Assembly: GCA_036570425.1 (NCBI GenBank)
Contig: DATCYF010000014.1
Span: 1 to 64,000 of the forward strand
Direction of reading: 5' to 3'
Origin: Rhizorhapis sp036570425
GTDB taxonomy: Bacteria; Pseudomonadota; Alphaproteobacteria; Sphingomonadales; Sphingomonadaceae
Length of the DNA: 64,000 nucleotides
The position numbers and the translations under genes are program-made. This document shows positions 8,721 to 17,377 of this stretch, in pieces. Every line of letters starts with the position of its first letter. Position 1 is the stretch's first letter. Below the pieces are notes generated by a model that worked only from the letters and a program-made list of their open reading frames with translations, did no database searches and was not told the origin of the DNA.

Positions 8721-10076
8721 ATGCGCGCTTTTGAACCACTGCAAAGCGCAGGCAAAGCAGCTACCGGACAGCCTCGTCCCACCCTTCGTATCCGCGATGT
8801 CGTCGCGATCACGGTCGGCATTGTCATCGGCGCGGGCATATTCCGAACACCCTCGCTGGTGGCAGGCGCCGCCGGGAGCGCGGACATGCTGCTGTTGGCG
8901 TGGGCCGCGGGCGGCGTGCTCTCGATCATCGGCGCGCTCTGCTATGCAGAGCTGGCCGCCATTGAGGCAAGTGCGGGGGGCGACTACCATTACCTGATGC
9001 GCGCTTTCGGCCAGAGGCTGGCCTTTCTCTATGCGTGGGCGAGGCTTTCAGTCATCCAGACCGGCTCGATCGCCCTGCTTGCCTTCATTTTTGGCGACTA
9101 TGCGACCCAGATTCTCAGCCTCGGCCCCCTCTCAAGCGCGATATACGGCGCCCTCGTCATTCTGGTCATTACCACTCTTAACTGGATCGGAGTCCACTTC
9201 GGCGCGCGCGCACAGAATTCGCTCACCATCATCGAAGTGCTGGGCCTTCTGCTCGTTATAGCGGCAGGCCTGCTTCTTGCACCGGCAGCGCCGAGCGAGA
9301 TTGCCGCCACCAGTGAGAGCGCCTTCGGACTCATGATGGTCTTTGTGCTGCTCACTTTCGGGGGATGGAACGAGGCCGTCTACGTTTCGGCCGAATTACG
9401 CGACAGCAGGCGGCGAATGGGTTGGGCCATGATCCTCAGTCTGCTCATCGTGACCGTGTTGTACCTTCTCATAAATCTTGCCTATCTTCGGGTTCTCGCC
9501 ATTCCCGGCATGGCCGGATCAGACGCGGTCGCCGCCGACGTCATGGACCGCGCCTTCGGACCTGGAGGTGCGGCCGTGATCAGTGTCCTGATCGCCGTTG
9601 CGGCGTTGACCTCGGCCAACGCCACCGCCATCACGGGCGCGCGCTCCACCTATGCGCTAGGCCGCAACTTCCCGCTCTTGCGCTGGCTAGGAACCTGGAA
9701 CGGCGAGCGCGGCACACCGGCTAACGCGCTGATCGTGCAGGGAGCGGTCGCGCTCCTGCTGGTGCTGGGCGGATCGTTCTCCCGCGACGGATTTCAGGCG
9801 GTGGTTGAATATTCCGCGCCCGTCTTCTGGTTCTTTTTCCTTCTTGTCGGAATTTCCCTTTTCGTTCTCCGCTGGCGCAATCCCGGCGCGGAGCGGCCCT
9901 TCCGAGTGCCACTCTATCCGCTGCTTCCGGCGATCTTCTGTCTTACATGCGTTTATCTGCTCTATTCGAGCCTCGCCTATACCGGACCCGGCGCGCTCGC
10001 CGGTGTGACAACCGTGGCGCTTGGCGGCTTCCTCTTGCTGTTCCTTAAACCCGCAATTCCCGAGGAGATGAACTGA
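8721..10076 (+). CDS. APC-superfamily amino acid permease
   Basis: This 451-residue inner-membrane transporter has about twelve predicted helices and the conserved glycine-rich first helix GIVIGAGIFRTPSLVA (about residues 33-48) of the amino acid-polyamine-organocation family. The substrate cannot be told; amino acids or related amines are likely. It is the first gene of an operon: its stop codon overlaps the start of a methyltransferase lipoprotein gene (TGATG). An EcfG-type promoter lies upstream. Confidence 0.88.
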   Translation: MRAFEPLQSAGKAATGQPRPTLRIRDVVAITVGIVIGAGIFRTPSLVAGAAGSADMLLLAWAAGGVLSIIGALCYAELAAIEASAGGDYHYLMRAFGQRLAFLYAWARLSVIQTGSIALLAFIFGDYATQILSLGPLSSAIYGALVILVITTLNWIGVHFGARAQNSLTIIEVLGLLLVIAAGLLLAPAAPSEIAATSESAFGLMMVFVLLTFGGWNEAVYVSAELRDSRRRMGWAMILSLLIVTVLYLLINLAYLRVLAIPGMAGSDAVAADVMDRAFGPGGAAVISVLIAVAALTSANATAITGARSTYALGRNFPLLRWLGTWNGERGTPANALIVQGAVALLLVLGGSFSRDGFQAVVEYSAPVFWFFFLLVGISLFVLRWRNPGAERPFRVPLYPLLPAIFCLTCVYLLYSSLAYTGPGALAGVTTVALGGFLLLFLKPAIPEEMN

Positions 10077-10633
10077 TGAAAGCCTTTGTTTATCCTTTGG
10101 CTGTCGCGCTGGCACTTTCGATGGCGGCTGCCTGCTCAGCACAGTCGACGTCTGTCGCGCAATCTGAACGAGATCCAGACGTGATTTATGTGCCCACCCC
10201 TCAGCCGGTGGTCGATGCCATGCTCCAGATGGCGAACGTCAAGGAGGGGGACGTTCTCTATGATCTGGGTTCGGGCGATGGCCGTATCCCTATCACGGCA
10301 GCGAGCCGACATCGCGTTCGGGCCGTCGGGATAGACATCGACCCCCAGCGGATCGCGGAAGCCGAGGCGAATGCGCGAAAAGCGGGGGTGACGGATCTTG
10401 TCACCTTCCGCAACGAGGACTTGTTCGCCGCTGATTTCAGCAAGGCGACGGTGGTGACGCTTTATCTTCTTGAAAGCCTGAACGCCAAGCTCCGGCCCAA
10501 GCTTCTTGCCGAGCTGAAGCCGGGAACGCGCATCGTCAGCCACGCCTTCACCATGGGTGACTGGAAACCCGAGAGGAAACAGAATGTCGACGGAAGCATG
10601 ATCTACTTGTGGACAGTGCCAGCCCGAAATTGA
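10076..10633 (+). CDS. SAM-dependent methyltransferase with lipoprotein signal
   Basis: This 185-residue protein starts with a signal peptide ending in the lipobox AAAC (Cys20) and then carries a class I methyltransferase fold. Motif I is DLGSGDGRIPI, followed by an acidic loop GIDIDP typical of SAM binding. The short catalytic region resembles the FAM173/ATPSCKMT-type lysine methyltransferases, but the target is unknown. It overlaps the permease gene by one base and is followed by a close paralogue. A SAM-dependent enzyme with an export signal is odd because SAM is cytoplasmic; the signal segment may instead be a membrane anchor. Confidence 0.82.
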   Translation: MKAFVYPLAVALALSMAAACSAQSTSVAQSERDPDVIYVPTPQPVVDAMLQMANVKEGDVLYDLGSGDGRIPITAASRHRVRAVGIDIDPQRIAEAEANARKAGVTDLVTFRNEDLFAADFSKATVVTLYLLESLNAKLRPKLLAELKPGTRIVSHAFTMGDWKPERKQNVDGSMIYLWTVPARN

Positions 10634-10639
10634 CCGAAC

Positions 10640-11206
10640 ATGACGAGACCGACGCCTCTCCTATTGATTGCCTTTCTTGCGGCCTGCATGCCGGCCGCGC
10701 CCGAGGACGCGCCATCCGAAGGGGCAGGTACGACGCGCCTGCGCGAACCCGACGTGCGATACGAGCCCACTCCCCAGCGAGTGGTTCACCAGATGCTGGA
10801 GCTGGCCCGCGTCGGGCCGGCCGATGTGGTTTATGATCTCGGATCGGGCGATGGTCGAATTCCGATCACCGCAGCAAGGCATTATGGCGCGCGCGGCGTG
10901 GGAATCGACATCGATCCTGAGCGGATCGCCGAAGCCGAAGCAAACGCGCTCGCAGCGGAGGTCACCGACCAGGTGACGTTCCGCAACGAGGATCTGCTGC
11001 TCGCGGATTTCCGCAAGGCTACGGTGATCACGCTTTTCCTTTCTCCCGCGCTCAACGCCCGACTGAAACCAAAACTTCTCTCAGAGCTGCGGCCGGGGAC
11101 ACGTGTCGTCAGCTATTATCATGACATGCCTCGGTGGCAGCCGCAGCAAACCGTAGGTGCGGATGGGGCCAAAATCTATCTCTGGATCATCCCCGATCCC
11201 GAATAG
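10640..11206 (+). CDS. second SAM-dependent methyltransferase lipoprotein (tandem paralogue)
   Basis: This 188-residue protein repeats the design of its upstream neighbour: signal peptide with lipobox LAAC (Cys16), the same DLGSGDGRIPITAA motif I, and the same VGIDIDPERIAEAEANA helix. The two genes are only six bases apart and clearly arose by duplication. The C-terminal thirds differ more (HDMPRWQPQ against FTMGDWKPE), which suggests different targets. It is the last gene of the permease operon. Confidence 0.82.
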   Translation: MTRPTPLLLIAFLAACMPAAPEDAPSEGAGTTRLREPDVRYEPTPQRVVHQMLELARVGPADVVYDLGSGDGRIPITAARHYGARGVGIDIDPERIAEAEANALAAEVTDQVTFRNEDLLLADFRKATVITLFLSPALNARLKPKLLSELRPGTRVVSYYHDMPRWQPQQTVGADGAKIYLWIIPDPE

Positions 11207-11265
11207 GGAGCGGATCAGCTGCGCTCGAGCTTCTGCATCGAACGCCCACTTTCCCGCCCGCGTGG

Positions 11266-11290
11266 GGAACTCCAGCTCTTTGTCCGTGTT
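11266..11290 (+). promoter_or_regulatory. EcfG-like promoter upstream of the SDR gene
   Basis: GGAAC at 11266-11270 is followed after 16 bases by TGTT at 11287-11290, one mismatch from the EcfG consensus CGTT with the correct spacing. It lies about 150 bases upstream of the SDR start in a 235-base intergenic region. Confidence 0.45.
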
Positions 11291-11441
11291 GCCCGGGAGG
11301 AGTGTCGACGAGCTCCGCCAGGCTGAAAAGAAATCGGCATGGCTGACAATTGGCAGATATCGCGGACCCAGGCAGGATGCGGGGCGGCGGCGCCGATACG
11401 ACGCGGTTCGGCCGCAGAAACGCAAAAGGAGGAACACGGTG

Positions 11442-12431
11442 ATGACTCCGCCAGCTGAGCGCAGAACCGCAGTCATCATGGGCGCATCCAGCGGCATCGG
11501 TCGGGCGACGGCAGAGGCCTTCGCAAAAAAGGGCTGGTCGCTCGTGCTTGCCGCGCGCAGCCGCGAGGATCTGGAGATTGTCGCATCTCACTGTCGCACC
11601 TTGGACGCGCAGGTGCTGGTGGTGCCAACTGACGTCGGCGATGCCGAGGCAGTCCGTGCGTTGGCTGAGGTCGCGCGTGACTTTACTGGCAAAGTGGATC
11701 TCTGGTTCAGCAATGTCGGGGTCGGCGCCGTGGGTAAGTTCCTCGACGTACCGATCGAAACCCATGAGCAGATCGTCCGCTCAAACCTTATTGGTCATAT
11801 GAACGATGCGCATGCGGTGCTGCCGATCTTCATCGCTCAGGGCCACGGCGTATTCGTCAACATGATCTCGCTTGGCGGGTTCGCGGCAGCCCCGTTTGCC
11901 GCGGCCTACTCAGCGAGCAAGTTCGGCCTCAAGGGCTTCTCAGAAGCGTTGCGCGCTGAGTTGCTCGATCACCCCGGGATCCACATCTGCGACGTCTATC
12001 CATCCTTCGTCGACACGCCAGCGCTTCGCCATGCCGGCAACTATACAGGCAAGGCACTCTCGGCGCCGTCGCCGCTACTCGATGCACGAACCGTCGCGGG
12101 TGCCGTCGTGCGTCTCGCCGATCATCCGAAGCGCAGCGTAATCCTGGGCTCGCCGAGCTGGGCCGCCCGGCTCGGCCATTTCCTGTCCCCATCGCTGAGT
12201 GCGCGTGTGGCCAAGGCGGCCTTCGAGCGCTACTTCGCCAGCGCCGAGCCCACCCCAATCACCGATGGAAATGTTTTAGCGCCGCCGAGTGATGGCGCAC
12301 GGATTGATGGCGGCCTCCGCTCTCGTCCGCCGCGTCGTGCCAGCCTGGTGGCGGGGGTCGCAGCGCTCGGCGCTGTGGTGATTGTCGGCGCCTTGCTTGT
12401 AGGTCGCGGGATTACAGGACGGCGCGAATGA
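11442..12431 (+). CDS. short-chain dehydrogenase/reductase with C-terminal membrane anchor
   Basis: This 329-residue NAD(P)-dependent oxidoreductase has the cofactor motif GASSGIG (residues 14-20), NVG around residue 91, catalytic Ser143 and the YSASK motif (Tyr156, Lys160). A hydrophobic helix near the C-terminus (about residues 300-322) followed by arginines suggests attachment to the membrane. The ATG at 11442 sits behind a strong AAAAGGAGGAA ribosome-binding site; a GTG immediately before it is an equal alternative. The substrate is unknown. An EcfG-like promoter upstream suggests stress induction. Confidence 0.88.
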   Translation: MTPPAERRTAVIMGASSGIGRATAEAFAKKGWSLVLAARSREDLEIVASHCRTLDAQVLVVPTDVGDAEAVRALAEVARDFTGKVDLWFSNVGVGAVGKFLDVPIETHEQIVRSNLIGHMNDAHAVLPIFIAQGHGVFVNMISLGGFAAAPFAAAYSASKFGLKGFSEALRAELLDHPGIHICDVYPSFVDTPALRHAGNYTGKALSAPSPLLDARTVAGAVVRLADHPKRSVILGSPSWAARLGHFLSPSLSARVAKAAFERYFASAEPTPITDGNVLAPPSDGARIDGGLRSRPPRRASLVAGVAALGAVVIVGALLVGRGITGRRE

Positions 12432-12578
12432 TCCCCCGCTCGACAACACGCTCGCATTCTTCAGTGAGGACTATGAGTTCGTCGCCAATCATTGCGGCAG
12501 GTGATGTCGCAGTTCTGCTTGAGGAGAGTAATGGCGACGAACGCTTGCCGACAAGCGCAAATGACGTGGAGAAAGACA

Positions 12579-12731
12579 ATGAACGGTGCACCGAAGCGAC
12601 CAAAGAACCGGGAGGTCGAGAACGAGATGGTTTGCCCTCCCGAAAAGGCAGGTCAACCGCCTCGGCCGGTCACTGAACCGGCCAAACCAGCTAAGCGGCG
12701 ACCCTCTCGGGGCAAGGACGACGAGGACTAA
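12579..12731 (+). CDS. small basic proline-rich hypothetical protein
   Basis: This is a 50-residue open frame rich in Lys, Arg, Pro and Glu, ending in an acidic DDED tail. An ATG behind GGAGAAAG supports the start, though the frame extends upstream. It lies between the SDR gene and the convergent epimerase fusion. Similar small disordered proteins occur in sphingomonads, but I cannot name a family. Confidence 0.35.
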   Translation: MNGAPKRPKNREVENEMVCPPEKAGQPPRPVTEPAKPAKRRPSRGKDDED

Positions 12732-12742
12732 GTCAATTTTTG

Positions 12743-15208
12743 TCAAACGATGCAGCGATCCCAGCTGCCATAATGTGCTCGTATCTTCCCGCGCCGAAAG
12801 CTGAGGGCCACGAGCAGAAGGCCAATTGCGACACTCGTTGCGCTATGGATTCCGCTGGCGCCGAAGAGGAAGGGCGTTACCATCAGCGCACCGCCTAGCG
12901 GCACAAGGCAATAACGTAATGGGCGCGCCACTTCAGCAGCGGCCAGCGAAATGACCGTGAGTGCAAGGAAGCCGATAAGGTGGTCGGCATCAGCCATTGC
13001 ACCTTCCGCACCGAAGGTCAGCCGCGTGAAAAGCAGCGACGCTCCAAGGACCCCCGCCAATGCGAGATTCCATGGAAGATTGACACCACCCGCCCACATG
13101 TCGCGAAGCGTCTCGCCTGGCCCTCGATTGAACTCGTCCACCCGCTCACCGCGCTTCCCCTTGTCAGTATCGCCAAACAGGAAAACACGGAGCCACGGCC
13201 GACCCGACCTGGCGCGCCGCCGCACGAACTGAATGGTCGCGAGCAGCTCATCGAGTGAATAGGGTATCTGGATGAGCATCGCCGCAGCGCCGACCAGCGT
13301 CAGCGTCGCCCATGTCCCGATAACGATCGGCTGAATTATGACGAAGAAGATCGATACGACGCCCAAGGGCGCGATCATCAGCCCGAACAGGAACACCAGC
13401 CAGGGCATGGTCCGCCACCGTGCCCTCGACCCCACAATGCCGGTCACAATCTCGAGTGCATAGGTGTAACCTCCAAGCGCCGCATCAGGGATCGGAAAGG
13501 CTTCGGACACCGAAGAGGTGATCACCGCCTCTGTGCCGTTCTTTCCGGGTTCGTCAGGTAAACCAGGGAAGAACGGCTCCCATACGCCGCTGATCTGCCC
13601 AAGCTGATAGGCAGTGAGATAGCGCGCGACGAGAAGGCCGATCAGCGCCAGGAATATGATCGGCAGCCGCTGCGTCCAGGCGGATGGATTATAGCTCCAG
13701 CCTGGCGGAGTATCGGGTCCGGTCATCGCCGCAACGGCCGAAGTTCCGGGCTCGGGCCGTGTTCCGACGGCGAGCCCGAACGCAAAGGCGCCAACCAGCG
13801 TATCGGAGAGGAAGGCGGCCGGATTGGTCGTCCAGAACAGGAACGGCACCGCCATGATCCCGGCGGCGACCACCGCCGATGCCCAACGCGCCCAGGCCAT
13901 GCGCCAGGACAGCGACAGCGTGGCGAACAGGATCAAGGCTGCGCCAAGCACGATCTCCGACCAGAAGAGCGCGGGCTCCTGAACTTCCACGATGACGGGC
14001 TGTACCAGGATCCAGCAACCCAGCGCGATGTTGACGAAATGCGCCCAGCGGGTGTCGGCATGTGCCGCGCGTCGCCATTGCTCGTGCTGAGCGCGTAGTT
14101 CCTCCGGATCATGGCCAGCCTCTTCAGCCTCTGACACGAACATGGGCGCCGGGATGCGGTTTGCTTTGTACCAGGCGGCCGGGTCCTCCTTAAGCGTGGC
14201 GACAATGGCGGGCAGTTCGTCCGCGAGCCGATGTTTCGGCTGCCACCCCAGCAATGTGTGTGCCCGGCTGACATCGAGCGCATAATGGTCGCTGGCCATC
14301 CGCGTCATGAATGGCTGAATGAAGGGGCGCTCGCCCTGATCGAGGGCGTCGGGGATTAGCGGCTCGGCTTTGTCCTGCGCCCATGCGCCGACACCGGCCA
14401 TGCTCGACGGCAGACGCAACGTGGCCCAGTCGTCCTCACCGTGGATAAAGCTGCCGAGGCGATCCTGCAGGTCATCATAACCAATGGCATCAGACTCTCC
14501 GATCAGGATGACTGTCTCGTCCGGCAGCTGGTCCCGCCGGTCGATCGTGCGCACGAAGGCATCGATCATGTCCTCACGGTGGACCATCGCCTGCCCGGCA
14601 TCAGTATCGCCGGAATAAAGATGGCTCTGGAAATCGCGCTCGTAGATGCGAGCGATCTGGTTGGCGAAGGTCGGCACCGAGGTGCGCTCGTCATAAAGGC
14701 CAGCCAGGTGCAGGAATACGACGGGGATGTCGCCTCGCGATTCGCTGATCGCGTTTTCCGCCGCGGCCTTGGATTTGGGATAGGCCCAGCCGGGCGCGAT
14801 TGGACGATCCTCCTTAATGCGTTCGCCGGGTCGGCCGGGCTCATGGACCAGCATCGTTCCCGAATAGACGAACTGCTCGACCTCGAATGGCTGGAGCGCC
14901 CGCATGAGGTTGCGGCTGCCGTCGACATTGACGGCCTGATATTGCGGCTTGTCCTCGCCGCTGAAGTCGAAGAAGGCCGCCAGATGCACGACGCTGGCGA
15001 TGCGGCGACCGTGTTCCGAACCTATTCGGGCAAGGGCATCGGCGATGCTCGCCTCATCAGTGAGATCGGCTTCGAGTACCGGATAATCGGTATCGCCACT
15101 CGACCTGTCGAGACCAATCACGAAATAGCGCTCCTGGAGCGCGCTTGCGAGGGAGCGCCCAATATTGCCAGAAGCGCCGGTAATCAGGACAATCGGCTTG
15201 TCGGTCAT
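12743..15208 (-). CDS. NAD-dependent epimerase/dehydratase fused to an SPW-type membrane domain
   Basis: This 821-residue protein joins two modules. Residues 1 to about 330 form an extended SDR with GASGNIG (11-17), Ser116 and a YPKSK motif (Tyr143, Lys147). From about residue 385 onwards there are some ten or more hydrophobic segments, including two that resemble the SPW repeat family (a tryptophan-proline helix pair near 395-440 and another near the end, closing with a YGSWDR motif). A central block of helices (about 590-670) resembles no family I can name with confidence. The enzyme would sit at the inner membrane and act on a nucleotide sugar, lipid or similar substrate. It runs divergently from the amidohydrolase gene. 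Confidence 0.8.
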   Translation of the reverse strand: MTDKPIVLITGASGNIGRSLASALQERYFVIGLDRSSGDTDYPVLEADLTDEASIADALARIGSEHGRRIASVVHLAAFFDFSGEDKPQYQAVNVDGSRNLMRALQPFEVEQFVYSGTMLVHEPGRPGERIKEDRPIAPGWAYPKSKAAAENAISESRGDIPVVFLHLAGLYDERTSVPTFANQIARIYERDFQSHLYSGDTDAGQAMVHREDMIDAFVRTIDRRDQLPDETVILIGESDAIGYDDLQDRLGSFIHGEDDWATLRLPSSMAGVGAWAQDKAEPLIPDALDQGERPFIQPFMTRMASDHYALDVSRAHTLLGWQPKHRLADELPAIVATLKEDPAAWYKANRIPAPMFVSEAEEAGHDPEELRAQHEQWRRAAHADTRWAHFVNIALGCWILVQPVIVEVQEPALFWSEIVLGAALILFATLSLSWRMAWARWASAVVAAGIMAVPFLFWTTNPAAFLSDTLVGAFAFGLAVGTRPEPGTSAVAAMTGPDTPPGWSYNPSAWTQRLPIIFLALIGLLVARYLTAYQLGQISGVWEPFFPGLPDEPGKNGTEAVITSSVSEAFPIPDAALGGYTYALEIVTGIVGSRARWRTMPWLVFLFGLMIAPLGVVSIFFVIIQPIVIGTWATLTLVGAAAMLIQIPYSLDELLATIQFVRRRARSGRPWLRVFLFGDTDKGKRGERVDEFNRGPGETLRDMWAGGVNLPWNLALAGVLGASLLFTRLTFGAEGAMADADHLIGFLALTVISLAAAEVARPLRYCLVPLGGALMVTPFLFGASGIHSATSVAIGLLLVALSFRRGKIRAHYGSWDRCIV

Positions 15209-15265
15209 TGGCAGTCCCCGCGCTGATCGGCATCATCGGATGGATCGAATCCGCCCCTCGTGAGG

Positions 15266-15291
15266 GGAACCCTCTCCCCTTTCAGGAGGTT
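15266..15291 (+). promoter_or_regulatory. weak EcfG-like promoter before the amidohydrolase
   Basis: GGAAC at 15266-15270 is followed after 17 bases by GGTT. Spacing and the minus-ten element are each slightly off the consensus, so this is only a candidate. It lies in the 200-base divergent region between the epimerase fusion and the amidohydrolase. Confidence 0.25.
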
Positions 15292-15407
15292 AACTGCCCC
15301 AGGCTGGAATGTTTCCAGGCCGACGGATTTCATCGCTCCGCTCAACCTGCACCTCTACAGTTCGGTGCGTTGCCCGCCGGCGAAATCAAATTGCTTGAGG
15401 CTTTGCC

Positions 15408-16883
15408 ATGCGCTGTATGCCTTTGGACCGCAAAAAACGCTGCGAGGCCGCGGAAAGCCTGTGTTCCGGCCTTCCCATTCCCACTCAAGTCGTGGCAAGC
15501 GACGAATTTATGCCGGTGCCGCAAACCGAACGGCAACGGACAGTCGAGCGGGGGCTGCTCGAAATCGCCGACACAGTGTCACCCCGGCATGGACTCGACC
15601 GGCGAGAGTTTCTTCGGACCTCCGGCGGTATGGCGGCCGCCTTCATGGCCATCAACGGAGTCTTTGGGCCGCTATTTGCGGTCGACCCGGCGGAAGCCGC
15701 TGAACCAGGCTCCGCCGAGGCTCGGAGCGAAGCGCTGCGGGCGCAGCATATCGTCGACGTGCACACCCATTTCCTGCGTGATGACACACGACTGATGCGC
15801 TTTGTCGATATGCGCAGGGATGCGGCCGCCAACGGCTGGAATCCCGCGCTCAAAGGCAAGCCGCAAACGATTGAGCAGCTCAAGTTCGACAACTGGTTCA
15901 AGGAGATGTTTCTCGACAGCGACACCAAGGTTGCGCTGATCTCCGGCGCACCCTCGGAAATCGAGCGCGACTGGTTCCTGACCAACCCTATGGCAATTGA
16001 AGCGCGCGACCGGATCAACCGGGAGGCAGGCTCACGCCGCGCAATGGCCCACGCCATCATCCAGCCGGGCGCACCGGGCTGGCTCGACGCAATCGACCGC
16101 GACATTGCGCTTCGGCCTGACGCCTTCAAAGGCTATACCATCGGCGACAACACGCACAAAGATCTGGCCAAACCGTGGCGGCTCGATGACGAAGCGCTCG
16201 TCTATTCCTTCTATGAGAAGGCGGTGAAGGCCGGTCTTACCAATATTTGCATCCACAAGGGACTGTTCTCCAAGGCTCTGGAGAAGCGTTACCCACACCT
16301 TCGGCGCTATGCCGATGTGAGCGATGTCGCCAAAGCTGCGAAGGATTGGCCACAGCTCAATTTCCTCATCTATCATGCCGGCTATCGCCATGTCGGCGGC
16401 CAGCCCGGCGAGGCATGGGAAGAGTTCTCCCGGACTGGTCGCCTGTCCTGGGTCAGTGACCTTGCCGAGATTCCGCAGGCCCATGGTGTCTCCAATGTTT
16501 GTGCCGACATCGGCCAGAGCTTCGCTAACACGATCATCGATGATCCGCGCGTGGCCGCCGCGATGCTGGGCATTCTCATCAAAGGTCTGGGGCCAGAGCG
16601 GGTGATCTGGGGCACGGACGCCGTCTGGGCCGGCTCACCGCAATGGCAGATCGAGGGATTGCGGCGGCTCGAGATTCCCGAAGAGATGCAGCAGGCACAT
16701 GACTTTGTCCCACTCGGCGCTGCTGACGGACCCATCAAGACCGCAATCTTCAGCGGCAATCCCTCGCGCTTGTTTGGCCTCCAACCACAGCGCTCGGCCG
16801 ATCGGTTCGACAGTTACAAGGCGCGCTATCTTGCCGAAGGTCCAGCCCCGAGTAACCGACGCTACGGCTATATCGTCGCCTGA
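15408..16883 (+). CDS. Tat-exported amidohydrolase family 2 protein
   Basis: This protein (491 residues from the first ATG, about 457 from the ATG at 15510) belongs to the metal-dependent TIM-barrel amidohydrolase_2 family, which includes hydrolases and non-oxidative decarboxylases. A twin-arginine signal (LDRREFLRTSGGMAAAFM) directs it to the periplasm. Metal ligands are suggested by HTH in VDVHTHF and by the aspartate of WGTDAVW; a histidine in IYHAGYRH fits a further active-site position. Neither start has a strong ribosome-binding site. The substrate is unknown, but the position next to accessory catabolic genes fits breakdown of an organic compound. Confidence 0.82.
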   Translation: MRCMPLDRKKRCEAAESLCSGLPIPTQVVASDEFMPVPQTERQRTVERGLLEIADTVSPRHGLDRREFLRTSGGMAAAFMAINGVFGPLFAVDPAEAAEPGSAEARSEALRAQHIVDVHTHFLRDDTRLMRFVDMRRDAAANGWNPALKGKPQTIEQLKFDNWFKEMFLDSDTKVALISGAPSEIERDWFLTNPMAIEARDRINREAGSRRAMAHAIIQPGAPGWLDAIDRDIALRPDAFKGYTIGDNTHKDLAKPWRLDDEALVYSFYEKAVKAGLTNICIHKGLFSKALEKRYPHLRRYADVSDVAKAAKDWPQLNFLIYHAGYRHVGGQPGEAWEEFSRTGRLSWVSDLAEIPQAHGVSNVCADIGQSFANTIIDDPRVAAAMLGILIKGLGPERVIWGTDAVWAGSPQWQIEGLRRLEIPEEMQQAHDFVPLGAADGPIKTAIFSGNPSRLFGLQPQRSADRFDSYKARYLAEGPAPSNRRYGYIVA

Positions 16884-17104
16884 CAGCGCGAAATGGGGCG
16901 CCGTCCATCCGCTTGGCATTTGCTTGCGCTGACCGGCTCACTGGCCGTCATCTGGACTCTGCAGCCGCAACGATGCCTATGTGCCAGATCGAGCAGATGC
17001 CTCGTCATCTTTAGGGAATTCTGCCGCTTGAGCCCCCGGGCCTGTCGGTGATGAACCTGATGGCACTGGCTTAAATGGTTGTGATTGGCCTGTGAAGGCT
17101 TCGA
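16884..17104. other. intergenic region leading into a gene relic
   Basis: About 220 bases after the amidohydrolase stop contain no supported gene. The sequence runs into the degraded Abi_2-family fragment and could hold decayed C-terminal coding sequence of it, but I could not follow a frame. Confidence 0.3.
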
Positions 17105-17330
17105 CCCTTTCCAGAAGTGCCGACTTCACGAGCTAGGCGAGAGAGGTTGTCATGAAAGATCCGGCGGTCGCTATGAAAGAAGACGCATCGAGGTAGCTGT
17201 GTGGACCTTCATTATGAGCAAGCATGTAGGCCCAACTGCCACGGATAGCGACCTCAATTCTCTCGATGGCATCAAGAACGATCAGCCGCAAGCGCTCCCG
17301 CTTTCGCGGACTGGCCCCGAGCAAGAAACC
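17105..17330 (-). pseudogene. frameshifted fragment of an Abi_2 (AbiD/AbiF-like) family gene
   Basis: The minus strand reads LDAIERIEVAIRGSWAY followed by GPHSYLDASSF, a characteristic core segment of Abi_2 family abortive-infection proteins. At about 17174 the frame breaks: dropping one frame restores a reading HSDRRIFHDNLSRLAREVG, again matching the family, so a single-base deletion explains the break. No N-terminal third or C-terminal part is recognisable, and the following VOC gene begins directly at its 5' end. It is therefore a relic of a phage-defence gene left by past exchange. Confidence 0.6.
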
Positions 17331-17377
17331 TATAGAGCGGCTGACGGTTCTCCAGTCGGGAAAGGAGGACTCGCCTC

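Noticed and set aside
12743..15208. Vitamin K epoxide reductase domain in the epimerase fusion
   Set aside because: The helix pattern is superficially similar, but no CXXC motif is present.
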